Source: Arion vulgaris
Taxonomy: Eukaryota; Mollusca; Gastropoda; Stylommatophora; Arionidae
Direction of reading: 5' to 3'
Assembly (NCBI GenBank): GCA_020796225.1
Contig: CM036771.1
Coordinates: forward strand, 28,626,176 to 28,690,175
Length of the DNA: 64,000 nucleotides
Part shown: piece by piece, positions 22,584 to 33,676 of the stretch
Layout: every line of letters starts with the position of its first letter
How positions within the stretch are numbered: position 1 is the first letter of the stretch
Notes under the pieces: model-generated
The model's input: the letters and a program-made list of their open reading frames with translations, nothing else
Databases searched by the model: none
Told to the model about the DNA's origin: nothing
Made by a program: the position numbers and the translations under genes

Positions 22584-22845
22584 CGCCCGAGTGGTTACCT
22601 GGGCCCAGATTTGGGGTGTAAAGAATAGAACCACTGTTACCTGCCATGCATGTCGTAAGAGGCGACTAAGGAGGTTTGGCTGAAATCGGATGCATGTGTC
22701 CTAAACGTGTAGAAGTCTATGCGTTTAGGGGCCCACCATACCAATGTGCAACGTATACACGTTCTTGGCAAAGATCAAACATATCACAAAGAGTGATTAA
22801 AATTGGTCGTAAAGAACGAACGCAAAGAAGAAGAAGAAGAAGAAG
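22584..22845 (+). mobile_element. SINE S1, full-length with TSD
   Basis: Perfect 10-bp duplications AACAGCAGGT (22574-22583, 22846-22855) define a 262-bp element. It starts CGCCCGAGTGGTTACCTGGG, passes GGGGTGTAAAGAATAG and AAGAGGCGACTAAGGAGG, and ends in (GAA)n. This is the reference copy for S1 here. Confidence 0.92.
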
Positions 22846-22855
22846 AACAGCAGGT

Positions 22856-23325
22856 GTACGAGAGAAGAAGAAGAAGAGATGTTCCGTTATGAAAGTTCGG
22901 CTCGTGATCAACATGAGAAGAGTCCTCCGTATATCATGGACAGAAGAGAACAAACAGACATTTCTAGAAGGAGCTCAAAATCAACGAAAACTGGCTGATG
23001 CTACAAATAAGAGTGAGCAGATATCTCATATATTTTAGAGATATTAAAAGAAAACTGGCTGATGCTACAAATAAGAGTGAGCAGATTCATATATTTTAGA
23101 GATATTATTAAAAGGACACGAAGTGTTGGAGAAGATCATTAGCAAAAGGAGGCATACAAGGCAAAGAAGAGAAGAGAAGGACTACGGGGAAGATGGATTG
23201 AGACTAATGATTTGAGCATGAAGGCTGCAGAGATGGAACATCTGCTGTTCCATGAAAATTTCGAAGGAATGGTAGGATGGCACCGTTCTGCTAAGTACAA
23301 GCTATTGGATGCTGATAGACATTAA
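22856..23325 (+). mobile_element. LINE-C copy, decayed
   Basis: Mixed frames read RRVLRISWTEENKQ, then FRDIIKRTRSVGEDH, GRWIETNDLSMKAAEMEHLL and a GATGCTGAT end. It matches the copy at 51065-51648. A ~55-bp segment (GAAAACTGGCTGATGCTACA..) is tandemly duplicated at about 22990-23100. Confidence 0.75.
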
Positions 23326-23329
23326 TAAT

Positions 23330-23634
23330 AAAAAAATGGAAATATACCTGAGAAAACACAAATAAGGAAGATGCTAACATTATCATTGTAAAGACTGTAT
23401 TGGGGGAATAGCTTCATATCTGACAGTGTACCAACAAAATAACCCATTATGTTCAGATAGAGAACATCAATTACCAGTACGTTCTGGAATATTTAGTGGT
23501 CAATTTTTGTCAGTGTCTTGTTGACCAGTTTACATTTTAAAGGAGCCGGATACGACACAGCAGCCACAATGTTGTTACCTTTGATCTACAGCTTCAACTA
23601 CTTACTTCACAAAAACAGACGCATTATGTACATA
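23330..23634. other. Intron sequence left of the glypican exon
   Basis: First bases of the downstream intron (GTATGTACATAATG on the minus strand), then unassigned DNA. Confidence 0.5.
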
Positions 23635-23635
23635 C

Positions 23636-23896
23636 CTCCCGACAGCTGATCCATTCCAGCATCGATCACTTTGCATTTCCTGGTCGTAGATCGTTTGTGT
23701 TCGACACAGACCATCGGCGATTCTCTGAAAAATCCTTTGAGTCTTCCAATTGTTCAATTAGAGAAGTGATGTCTTTCCTAATTGAGTGTATTCTTGAACC
23801 TGGGTGTGATGGTTGATAACCTTCAGGAGTGACAAATTTCTTGAATAATGGTGTGTCGCTCTCTGACTTTTGTGACTCTTGACATAGACTCATGAC
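23636..23896 (-). CDS. Glypican exon (C-terminal part of core protein)
   Basis: Glypicans are GPI-anchored heparan-sulphate proteoglycans of the cell surface that modulate Wnt, Hedgehog and BMP signalling. This internal exon has acceptor TTTAACAG|GTC (exon starts 23896) and donor GGGAG|GTATGT (ends 23636). It encodes VMSLCQESQK, FVTPEGYQPSHPGSRIHSIR and KDITSLIEQLEDSKDF. Then, one frame over, it reads RIADGLCRTQTIYDQ and CWNGSAVGR. The CWNG motif and the LCxxx pattern are family hallmarks. The frame changes at an A5 run (23728-23732; T5 in sense), so one base is extra there. Either the assembly has a homopolymer error or the allele is broken. It starts in phase 0, exactly matching the end of the exon at 40603-41306. 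The next exons (GPI signal, glycosaminoglycan sites) are not seen to the left. Confidence 0.85.
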
Positions 23897-23989
23897 CTGT
23901 TAAAGAGGGGGATACATATTAAACATGATTATATGGATTACAAGCGTAGATCACACTGATAGAATTATTTTATAGACTGAACAAACTAA

Positions 23990-24290
23990 GAAGACACAAT
24001 TATCACATAGTGATCAAGTCTGTTTTTTAAAATTGTTCACAAGTGATCCAATTTGCTGTTGTTCATATTATCACATAGTGATCCAACTCTTTGCTGTTGT
24101 TCAAATATGTATCACATAGTGATCAACTTTTATTGTTCAAATATGTGTCACATAGTGATCCAACTTTCTATTGTTCAATATGTTGTCACATGTGTCAACC
24201 TTGTGTTGTTCAAATATTATCAGTGTCAACTTGCTGTGTTCAAATATGTTATCCAAGGATCCAACTCTTGCTATTGTTCAAACATTGTAT
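23990..24290. repeat. ~38-bp tandem repeat, ~8 decayed copies
   Basis: Unit TCACATAGTGATCCAACTTT plus GTTGTTCAAATATG. The palindrome ATCACATAGTGAT is in most copies; later copies lose bases. Confidence 0.9.
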
Positions 24291-24555
24291 GGATTCTGTC
24301 TCTTCTTTAGTGGAGGAATCCTGCATTTGACAAGGTCATTTCTGACAAACCCGTCTACATAACAATCATCGTTTCTTGGGCGTGTATTGTGAGGGCAGAG
24401 ATTAGAACACATTATGACAAATGGAAAAATGACTACGAAGAGAGAAAGAGGAGGACATTGAGAAAAGATCTAGACAGACTACCATCAGGTTATGTAACAC
24501 GCTGGGAATAGATTGTTGAGATTCATAATCGTCAGCATCAGTAGGCAAGGAACCT

Positions 24556-24645
24556 AATGTGTGTGTGCGTATGTGTGGGTTGGTGTGCGTGTATGTATGT
24601 ATGTATGTGTGTGTATGTATGTGTGTGTGCGTGTATGCATGCATG
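24556..24645. repeat. (TG)n / GTAT microsatellite
   Basis: Alternating TGTG and GTAT runs. 24650-25500 shows no gene. Its 25280-25410 part shares GCYRCTACTATTG..CCCAATGGCTTTT with 2735-2765, a minor interspersed repeat. Confidence 0.9.
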
Positions 24646-25504
24646 TCCTAGCTGTGAACTCCTACAAACCAAGCAGATCATTTTGTTGATTTTTGTTGAT
24701 TTTGTTCTTCTCAGTCTTTCTGTTGCTATTGAACGTATATAGTTCACAAACTATATGTTTGAACATGTAAGCAAAGTAGATATATAACGGTGGTAGGAAT
24801 TCAGTATAGATCCGACCACAAATAATTAGAAACACAAATTAGCCCTAGATTTGAATGATCTCATGTGTGCTGTCGTCGCGTTTAATGTTTCCCGACAAAG
24901 AGGTTGGGATAGATGTTATATAGACATGTAGACATTATATAGACATGTCAGCAATATGTATTACTGTGCAATATCACTCACTACTTTCACTATCATTCGT
25001 CACGTTTAGGGCAAAGGTCGACTTGCAAAGTTTATATCCGAGCTTGAACGAGGTTTAGATTAGAATAAATTGAGACGGATTATCCGTTTTATCTTATCCA
25101 AATGTTGACCTGGCTGCCATTTTTTAACCAAATTTCTCTCCGGCGTGTCGTCTGCTTGTCTACACCTGTAGCTCATGCTTGGACTGTGGTCAAAGTAATC
25201 CAACTGTAATGAAATCTTGTCTTGTTTGAGTTTATACAGCAATCATCATGTGCTAGTTTATAGAGATTCACACTTACATAATTGGTAGGATCGTTACAGA
25301 ATTGAAGGAAACATACCAGACAACTACTTTCAATATTAGGAAGGAGTTGGAAGCCGCTACTATTGTCTCCCAATGGCTTTTTAGTCACTTTATTTAGAGC
25401 GGCTACCATTAATATGTATCCGACTCTCAGTCGATGATGGAATCTCCTTTCTAGAAATGTAGGTGTGGTGGAAACGAGAGACAGACAGGCCGTATCAACA
25501 TATC

Positions 25505-25775
25505 GATCGCTTGAGAGTTGAAGAGTCTCATTGCAAATGTTAAGATGGTGCCTGACGTTCTGAACGTTGTAGGTCTGAATTCGACCAAGTCACATGTGCC
25601 ATTTTTTCCGGAGATCCCAGGAGTGTTGCTGGAACTACGGAGTTTGTGCTTGTACAACACTCGGCATGTGGCGTGCCATTTTTTGACAAGAGGGACAGAG
25701 CCATACGTGGAAACCCGGTGCCGTGAAGTCAATCCTTCACCTTTGTGTGACACAAGGATGGGGTGAATCAGAGCC
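25505..25775 (+). mobile_element. SINE S2, most complete copy
   Basis: Head with B-box-like GGTCTGAATTCGACC, centre TCCGGAGATCCCAGGAGTGT and GGAACTACGGAGTTTGTGCT, tail GGCATGTGGCGTGCC..CATACGTGGAAACCC. No clear TSD was found. Confidence 0.7.
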
Positions 25776-25779
25776 AACT

Positions 25780-26335
25780 ATAAACTTATGGGCCTTTGAC
25801 CGGATAAGAAATATGGGAAATCAGACCACAACTACACCCCATGACCTCGCATTCCAGTATTGATGTATATAGACAAATCTGTTTTTAAATCAACACAAAA
25901 TGGTAAATCGAAGTTATATTATGCAACAAGTTAAGTTTAACTAAGGAATATCAATATTATGAATATTTTTCCAATAAATAACCATAGACTCACAGAATTG
26001 AGTAAAATTGCAAACAAGCTTGCAGTGTTCTATCAAACATCTATATTTTCCGGCCCCCTATTCTGATCTAGGTCAGGGAACCCCCAGTCAGTTGTCTGGC
26101 CTATTGATCTAGAGTTGGCTGTGGGTGAATTAAGAAACAGTCAGAGATACCGTAGACCAGCTGACCAACTGGGCTTCGTGTGGTACTCACAGAGGGTCCT
26201 CAAGCGATTGAAGAAATATGATCTTGTGACATTCAAACAGAAAAACATACATTTTACGCCTAATTATAGGTCTAATGTTTTCTGTGTTGTTTATTAAAAT
26301 GTTAAATTGCAAACATTGTTTACTATTGTAACACA
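25780..26335. other. Unannotated intronic DNA
   Basis: AT-rich; no gene or known repeat recognised. Confidence 0.5.
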
Positions 26336-26339
26336 CATA

Positions 26340-26795
26340 TAATTCATTCCTGCTACAACTTTATAAAGTCGATGATGTTGTCAGAGCTATAGTCAGAGAT
26401 ACCGTAGGTAGACGACTACAACTTTATAAAGTCGATGATGTTGTTAGGGCTATAGTCTGAGATACCATAGATAGACGACTACAACTTTATAAAGTCGATG
26501 ATGTTGTTAGAGCTATAGTCTGAGATACCATAGATAGACGACTACAACTTTAAAAGTCGATGATGTTGTTAGAGCTATAGTCTGAGATACCATAGATAGA
26601 CGACTACAACTTTATAAAGTCGATGATGTTGTTAGAGCTGTAGTCTGAGATACCGTAGATAGACGACAATTTTATAAAGTCGATGATGTTAGAGCTACAG
26701 CAGTCAGAGAGAGTGATACCGTAGACTACAACTTTATAAAGTCGATGATGTTGTTAGAGCTATAGTCAGAGATACCGTAGATAGACGACTGGGCC
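26340..26795. repeat. ~62-bp tandem repeat, ~8 copies
   Basis: Unit GACGACTACAACTTTATAAA plus GTCGATGATGTTGTTAGAGC.. with palindromes ACTTTATAAAGT and CGAC..GTCG. Confidence 0.94.
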
Positions 26796-26799
26796 TGAA

Positions 26800-27230
26800 T
26801 AAGTCTTCAGTTTTAAGGTTTATCTAATCTCCCTCTCACTTTGTCACTTTTCCTCCTATTATTCTTCTTATGTGCCATGCACAGGCGTAGTCGACTATGA
26901 ATGTCCACCCTCGTATTAGAAATTCTGCTTAAGTACAGTTACTCCCTTTATTGATTTCTTATAGCTACAATAAGTCAAGTTGGAAGTTGAATGAATTGTT
27001 TGGCTGCAGATTGAACTATTTAACGTGATGTCTGCGTCTGCTGACTGTCTCTGGTCTTGTCACATCAAAGCTGACACATTAAGATATGCATTACCTGGAG
27101 ACGTTTACTCATGTAGAATGTGACCAGACCATCTTGTAGCATAGACGAGACGTGCTACAGTATTACGTAATTAAAGACTTCATCCTGGTAATGAGACTTG
27201 GGAGGTGGCGGAGGAGATAAAAGTAGTTTT
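26800..27230. other. Unannotated intronic DNA
   Basis: No supported feature. Confidence 0.5.
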
Positions 27231-27234
27231 CAGA

Positions 27235-27775
27235 CTAAATTCTGTTAGTACACGTGAATATAGATTTAGTCAGTGCACGTGAATACAGATTTAACAGTCA
27301 GTGCACGTGAATATATATTCAGCAGTTAATGTACGTGGATATAGATTCAGTCAGTGCACGCACATATAGATTCAGTCAGTGCACGCACATATAGATTCAG
27401 TCAGTGCACGTGAATATAGATTCAGTCAATGCACGTAAATAGATTCAGTCAGTACACGTGAATATAGATTCAGTCAGTGCACGTGACTATAGATTCAGTC
27501 AGTGCACGTGAATATAGATTCAGTCCGTGCACGTGAATATAAATTCAGTCAGTGCACGTAAATATAGATTCAGTCAATGCACGTAAATATAGATTCATTC
27601 AGTGCACGTAAATATAGATTCATTCAGTGCACGTAAATATAGATTCATTCAGTGCACGTAAACATAGATTCAGTCAGTGCACGTAAATATAGATTCAGTC
27701 AGTGCACGTGAATATAGATTTAGTCAGTGCACGTAAATATAGATTCAGTCAGTTCACGTAAATTGATTCAGCTGT
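27235..27775. repeat. 25-bp tandem repeat, ~21 copies
   Basis: Unit AGTGCACGTGAATATAGATTC plus AGTC, with the E-box-like palindrome GCACGTGC-type core in many copies. Confidence 0.95.
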
Positions 27776-27884
27776 CAGTTTCAGCAGGGAATATTTTCGA
27801 AACATGGAGACCAACTTAAATAACTAATAAATTGCAAACATGAGTCTGAGCAAAATAGAGGAACTGATATGGTATGGGGGTCAT

Positions 27885-28469
27885 GAGCGCTTGGGGACAA
27901 AGCTGTGCCAGGATTAGTGAGCTGGCACTAATCAAGATTCTGCCCCACCTCCTCGGGGTGACCCTGGTAACAGACATTGGTTCCGGTCTGGCTAAGAGGT
28001 CAGGGATCCGCTCGCAATACAGACAAGCGGAATCCCAGAGTGACTATTAATGCTCGTCTCTACCGGCCGGTGGAAAAAGTTTAACGGATAAACATCAACG
28101 GATGAGGGGTGCATCACGAGAAGAGTCGTCGTCCTACATAGGGCGAAACTCGAGGCCCCCATCTCAGGTGTGGGGGCCTGAGTCAAGTCCAAGTTTCGGA
28201 CAGCCTAGAGGTAAATGTGAACACGGTAGAAATTGACGGAGATGGTGAGGCAGGCACCAAGCAGAGCGAGCACGCATGCGGACGGTGCACGGGTGGACCC
28301 ACCAGTGGGCAAATGTGCACAGCGCAGGTGGCAGACACGACAGGCGTGAGGTTGAGGGACCACCAAGTGTGCAAAAACTGGAAAGCCCAACAGAGGGTGA
28401 AGCCAGTACGCCTTTCCGCTCCCAGGGAACTACTGCTGCCTTGTAGTTTGATGGGGACAATCAAAGGCT
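27885..28469 (+). mobile_element. Element R2, copy b, left half
   Basis: Opens GGTCATGAGCGCTTGGGGAC, has the shared module GGTTCCGGTCTGGC (27979-27992), then the same order of blocks as copy a. It stops at the TSD AATCAAAGGCT of the LINE at 28470 and resumes at 30463. Confidence 0.7.
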
Positions 28470-30451
28470 GTAGTCGTCTATCTACGGTTCCAAGCCCGGA
28501 AGAAAAAGGAGGAAGACTTGTGCGTTAGGCCAGCTACCTCATCACAAGAAATTTAAAGAGCTACAGAAACTTGCAAGAAAGGACGTCATATCGGTAAACC
28601 GACCAGCCTGGTGGTGTGCGGTGCACCTAGTGTATCAATGATCAGATTGACCATATGTGCATAAATACACAATTTAGAACATCAATGCTGGATGCCCGTG
28701 CATACAGAGGGGCAGATGTAGGAAGTGATCATAATTTATGCATAGGTAAATTGAAACTGAAATTGAAAATTCACCGTACTAAAAAAGAACAACTGCGAAT
28801 AGACAATCAAAGGCTACAAAATAAAGAAGTAAAAGAGGAATATCAGCTCAAACTTAAGAATAGGTTCGAGTTACTCAATGGTGAAAATGAGCAGAACATT
28901 GAAGACAAATGGACTAAGATAAAGGACACACTATTGGGGGCAGCAAATAGTAGCACAGGATTAAAGACGAAAGACAGAAAACCCTGGATAAGCGATGACA
29001 CCTGGAAATGTATTCAAGAAAGAAGATGAAACTAGCGATATTTAATACTAAGGATGCAACAGATGAAATCCAAGCTAAAGAGGAATATAGACCAAAAGGC
29101 AAGGGAGTGAAAAGAGCGGCTAGAAGAGCATATGTTAATCGACTGGCTGAAGAAGGGAAAAGGCAGCTAAAACTGGAAACAGTAAAATGCTATACAATGC
29201 TCTCAAACAACTTACTGGAACTTTTGTTTCAAAGGGTGACCCAATCAAGAGTAAAGATGGTAAAGTTCTAACATCAGATACCGAGCAGAAGAAAAGATGG
29301 GTAGCACATTTTGAAGAAATATTAAATAGACCTGATCCACCAGTACTACTCAAGTTTGACGAAGAGGCAAGAAATAACTGTCTACCAATTAATGAAGAAA
29401 TAATAACTGTAGCTGAGCTCATGGAGGCAATCCGTTCCTTGATAAACAATACGGCAGCGGGTGATGACAACATTACTGCAGAAATGCTCAAAGCGGCTGA
29501 TGATACAACTATTAGCCAGGTGCAAAAACTATTTAATAAAGTATGGGAAGAAGAAACTGTCCCAGATCAATGAAACAGGGAATAATTGTTAAAATCCCCC
29601 AAAAAGTGATCTCAAAATTGCAACAACTGGAGAGGGATCATCCTATTATCAGTAATGACCAAGACTTTCTGAAAAATCATTATTAATAGAATCAAAGGAG
29701 CAATGTACACAACCTTGAGAGAAGAACAAGCTGGTTTTAGTTGGACTGTAGTTGGACTGCAGATAAGCTATGAAAAAACAAATATAATGAAGACACCTAT
29801 GGTAAGTAATGCAGATATCACCTTGGAATCTAAAATGATAAAAATAACAGAGCAGTTCACCTATTTAGGTAGCAATTTTGATTGCACAGGAAATGTTAAA
29901 AGAAATTATGATACGAATTGGCAAAGCAACATCAGCTTTTAAAAGTCTACATAAAATATGGAACTGCAAGTTATATAGTATTAAAACTAAATTACAAATC
30001 TTCAATTCAAATTTTGTATCATTCCTAATATATGCCAGCGAGAGTTGGAAAATATAGAAAGCAAGTTAATGCATTTGAAAATAGATGTCTGCGAAAAATA
30101 ATGAATATAAAATGGAACGAATTCAGGAGAAGTGATGAAATCAGAGACATGTCAGGTCAACCACTATGACAACTGTTATAGGAAAGAGAAGATGGAGATA
30201 TGTTGGGCACACCTTGAGGAGAAATGATCAACAAATATCAAAGCAGGCATTGAAGTGGGATGCAAAGGGTTCAAGAAAGAGAGGTCGACCTAAGGAGACC
30301 CTGAAGCGAACTTTTCTGAGAGAGGCAGGAAATATCGGTCTCAGTTCCATGGAGGAGATTGAGCGAGTTGCCCAGGATAGAGCGGTATGGAGAAGTTACT
30401 TGCAGGCCCTATGTAACGTATAAAGGTACGAGAGGATTTGCTATTATTATT
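28470..30451 (+). mobile_element. LINE-A copy inserted in R2, RT core deleted
   Basis: Perfect 11-bp duplications AATCAAAGGCT (28459-28469, 30452-30462). It has a ~150-bp leader, then the endonuclease end (NDQIDHMC.., YRGADVGSDHNL, 28630-28760), a linker and the start of the RT (AAGDDNITAEMLKAADDTT, 29450-29573). LREEQAGF then jumps directly to LQISYEKTNIMKTP near 29740, so the catalytic RT motifs are deleted. It goes on with YLGSNFDCTGN, RRWRYVGHTLRRND, GSRKRGRPKETLKRT, QDRAVWRSYLQALCNV, stop at 30423 and an ATT-rich tail. Several frame breaks. It is the founder example of the family also seen at 31765, 39712, 49181 and 61430. Confidence 0.88.
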
Positions 30452-30462
30452 AATCAAAGGCT

Positions 30463-30830
30463 AGCGGACTAAACCCTACACAAAACTGGACGGTAGGCAA
30501 ACCAAGGTGTCCATAAAAGAGCGGCTAGCTGGGTAGATGACCTCATCAACCCGGGAGGGCAGGTCGTCTAAGGGTCGCTACTCTTAAAGAAAATAGCAAC
30601 CTGCTGCCTTGTAGGTTGACTAGGGACAGCAAAAGGCTAACGGAGAGCGAACCCAGTAAACGCAGGTTGAAACCGAACACACCACCAAAGGATAAGCACC
30701 AGAGCTCCAAATGGTACTCAAGGTTGTGAACGTACACATGTCCTTGGTGCTAAGCCGTTTATATATCACATTAGACTGATAAAAACAGCCTTAAAGGACG
30801 ATCGAGAGAAGAAGATGATGGTGATTGGGT
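30463..30830 (+). mobile_element. Element R2, copy b, right half
   Basis: Continues R2 after the LINE: GGTAGGCAAACCAAGGTGTC, GGGAGGGCAGGTCGTCTAAG, ending GATAAAAACAGCCTTAAAGG plus a GA-rich tail like copy a. The outer TSD is not clear. Confidence 0.65.
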
Positions 30831-30834
30831 CACA

Positions 30835-31680
30835 AATGAGAAGCTTATGGAAAGAACTAGATAAATCCCAGTGAGCCAAGAGTTGGAAAAAAATGATGTC
30901 GCTGGATAGGACACACCTTGAGAAAACCCGAGGGGAATATAACAAGACGGGCCTATTTCTGAAACCCACGGAAAAAGCACACAAAAAAACAACAAAAAAC
31001 AACGCGAAGCCTATAAATACACGGAGAATCGAGATTTGGAGGCACATATTAACGATATGCGGAAGAGTTCGAATGATCTGCAAGAGATAGCTAAAGACAT
31101 GGCATGAGTTGAGTTGAGTGCCTATGCCTCAACCGGGTTTTTAAAAAAGACACGAGAACGAGATTTGTTGGTTTATTTCAGTGCTTGTAAACCCAATTTC
31201 TAATGTAGATTTCATGGACTGACTCCTCTCACTTTATTAAGGAATTTGGCCCGCAAAGTGTCAATAGCTACATAAAACACACACATTGGAAATATTTGAA
31301 TGTTAGGCTCTACATTCTTACTAAGACTGTAATCACTCGCTTAACCTCAACTCGATTAGAAGAAACATCGGTAAGTGGGTGTTGAGTTAATGCTTCAGAA
31401 ATGTAAGGTGGTCGTGTGATGCAGCTCTACATATTGTTCAAAGTACATATGCACATAGACACACAACTAAGACATAGGGATATACAAACGTAAAGTAAAG
31501 ATGTTTTATAACATGTGGTATGTTGGAGAATACAGTGGTTCATTTTTCTTTGACAAATGTCACACGATGGGTGATGTGATCAGTGTTTCCATTGTTTCTC
31601 TGGTACTCATTTGAGGCTAGGTCGACCCGAGAGCCATTGCTATAGAAAAAAATGGATTTCAAGAGGTCAATTTGATCTTA
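30835..31680. other. Unannotated intronic DNA
   Basis: No gene seen. 30960-31010 is A-rich. Confidence 0.45.
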
Positions 31681-31684
31681 TTAT

Positions 31685-31764
31685 AGCTGCAACAACAGCT
31701 GCTACCACAGCTACAGCTACCACTACACTAGTAACTGTTACCACTACTACAACATCTATAGCTA
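31685..31764. repeat. ACT/CTA trinucleotide-rich stretch
   Basis: Imperfect GCTACC/ACTACT repeats immediately left of a LINE tail. Confidence 0.85.
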
Positions 31765-32320
31765 CCATCACTATAATAATAATAATTCCTCTCGTACCGT
31801 TATACGTTACATAGGGCCTGCAAGTAATTTCTCCATACCGCTCTATCCTGGGCAACTCGCTCAATCTCCATGGAACTGAGACCGATATTTCCTGCCTCTC
31901 TCAGCAAAGTTCGTTTCAGGGTCTCCTTAGGTCGACTCTCTTTCTTGAACCCTTTGCATCCCACTTCAATGCCTGCTTTGATATTCGTTGATCATTTCTC
32001 CTCAAGGTGTGCCCAACATATCTCCATCTTCTCTTTCTTATAACAGTTGTCACTAGTGGTTGACCAGACATGTCTCTGATTTCATCACTTCTCCTGAATT
32101 CGTTCCATTTTATATTCATTATTTTTCGCAGACATCTATTTTCAAATGCATTCAACTTGCTTTCTATATCTTTAGTCTTTTTCAAACTCTCGCTAGCATA
32201 TGTTAGGATTGATACAATTGAAAATTCGTAATTTAGTTTTAATACTATATAACTTGCAGTTCCATATTTTATTCAGACTTTTAAAAGCTGATGTTGCTTT
32301 GCCAATTCGTATCATAATTA
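31765..32320 (-). mobile_element. LINE-A 3' copy
   Basis: The minus strand carries the LINE-A C-terminus (KTKDIESKLNAFENRCLRKI, RRSDEIRDMSGQPL, RRWRYVGHTLRRNDQRI) with a deletion near 31940, stop and (ATT)n tail. TATAGCTA (31757-31764, 32321-32328) is a probable 8-bp TSD. Confidence 0.85.
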
Positions 32321-32329
32321 TAGCTAGAA

Positions 32330-32650
32330 CAAATAAACTACTACTGCTACAGCGTGACCCTTATCAATGTCCGTGCACTCAAGGTGCACACATACAGTGG
32401 CGGACTGTCCAAGTTGCCCGATGGCAAGTGGTCCGCTACTGAAGTGGGCTCCCTTGGCGTTAGATAATATGTTATGTTAAAAATAAAATATAATAGAAAT
32501 TATAATATTATGACTGTATGCAACGACAAATTACGTTTTACTACTATTTTAATCAAGATTTGATCAATCATTTTTCAATGATACCAGACGTGTGAAAAAT
32601 CATAACAAATCGATTTCTATTTTTAGATGGGGCGATCTATTCCCCTTACA
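32330..32650. other. Unannotated DNA with hAT-end-like motif
   Basis: CAGTGGCGGAC at about 32396 resembles a hAT terminus, and GTCCGCTACTG ends 47 bp later, but no TSD was found. Otherwise no feature. Confidence 0.35.
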
Positions 32651-32654
32651 ATGA

Positions 32655-32770
32655 TAGTTGTATAGTTATGGATGCAACCCTTTCTCATATAGTTATGGAT
32701 GCAACCCTTTCTCATATAGTTATGGATGCAACCCTTTCTCATATAGTTATGGATGCAACCCTTTCTCATG
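32655..32770. repeat. 27-bp tandem repeat, 4 copies
   Basis: Unit ATAGTTATGGATGCAACCCT plus TTCTCAT, identical copies. Confidence 0.95.
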
Positions 32771-33019
32771 ACAACCACATTTTTGACACAGTTCGTCACT
32801 GCACATATAGGTGCTTGGTCCCTTTTTTCGGAATGTACCAGCGTTAATTTTGTTGAACGCTAGTTTCGGCGAAGACTTCAACAAAATCTACTGTATTGAG
32901 AATTACGCTTTGTCCATTGAGCTGTGGCCGGCTGTGGGACTAGAGTTAAAACAACATTCACCACGGTTTATACTTCTTTTACAAATCTGGGGTAGTTTGC
33001 CTACGAAATTTCCTCACTA

Positions 33020-33545
33020 AAGTTGTGAAGCAGGACACATGAATGAAGCAGGACACATGAATGAAGCAGGACACTGAATGAAGCAGGACACATAATGAAG
33101 CAGGACACTGAATGAAGCAGCTTGAAGCAGGACACATGAATGAAGCAGGACACGAATGAAGAGGGCACAGATGAAGCAGGACACATGAATGAAGCAGGAC
33201 ACATGAATGAAGCAGACACATGAATGAACAGGACACATGAATGAAGCAGGACACATGAATGAACAGGACACATAATGAAACAGGACACATGAATGAAGCA
33301 GACATGAATGAAGCAGGACACATGAATGAAGCAGACACATGATGAAGCAGGACACATGAATGAAGCAGGACACATGAAAGAAGCAGACACATGAAGAAGC
33401 AGACAATGATGAAACGACGAATGAAGCAGGAAAATGAATGAAGCAGGACACATGAATGAAGCAGGACACATGAATGAAGCAGGACACATGAATGAAGCAG
33501 ACACATGAATGAAGCAGGACACATGAATGAAGCAGACAATAATGC
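33020..33545. repeat. 18-bp satellite, ~29 copies
   Basis: Unit AGGACACATGAATGAAGC, with many copies short by 1-4 bases. Three overlapping minus-strand ORFs (up to 227 codons, rich in CFIHVS) are by-products of the repeat. Confidence 0.95.
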
Positions 33546-33676
33546 TTTTCCGTTCAATTCTCTCAAAATAGAAATTGTTCAACGCCATGAATGTAGAGAG
33601 AAATGAGCGACAGTTTGCGAACTTGTAATGAGATTTAATTTGGCATTCATGTTGATGGCATATCTCAGTAATATAA

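Noticed and set aside
22676..23038. 120-codon ORF starting MAEIGCMCPKRVEVYAF
   Set aside because: It is the S1 SINE read into its GAA tail and the next LINE; the same peptide appears wherever S1 is present.
27235..27775. Regular 25-bp repeats as a CRISPR array
   Set aside because: Units are contiguous with no unique spacers, and the window is eukaryotic.
32390..32445. 47-bp mini hAT element (CAGTGGCGGAC..GTCCGCTACTG)
   Set aside because: No 8-bp duplication around it; may be one decayed hAT end or chance.
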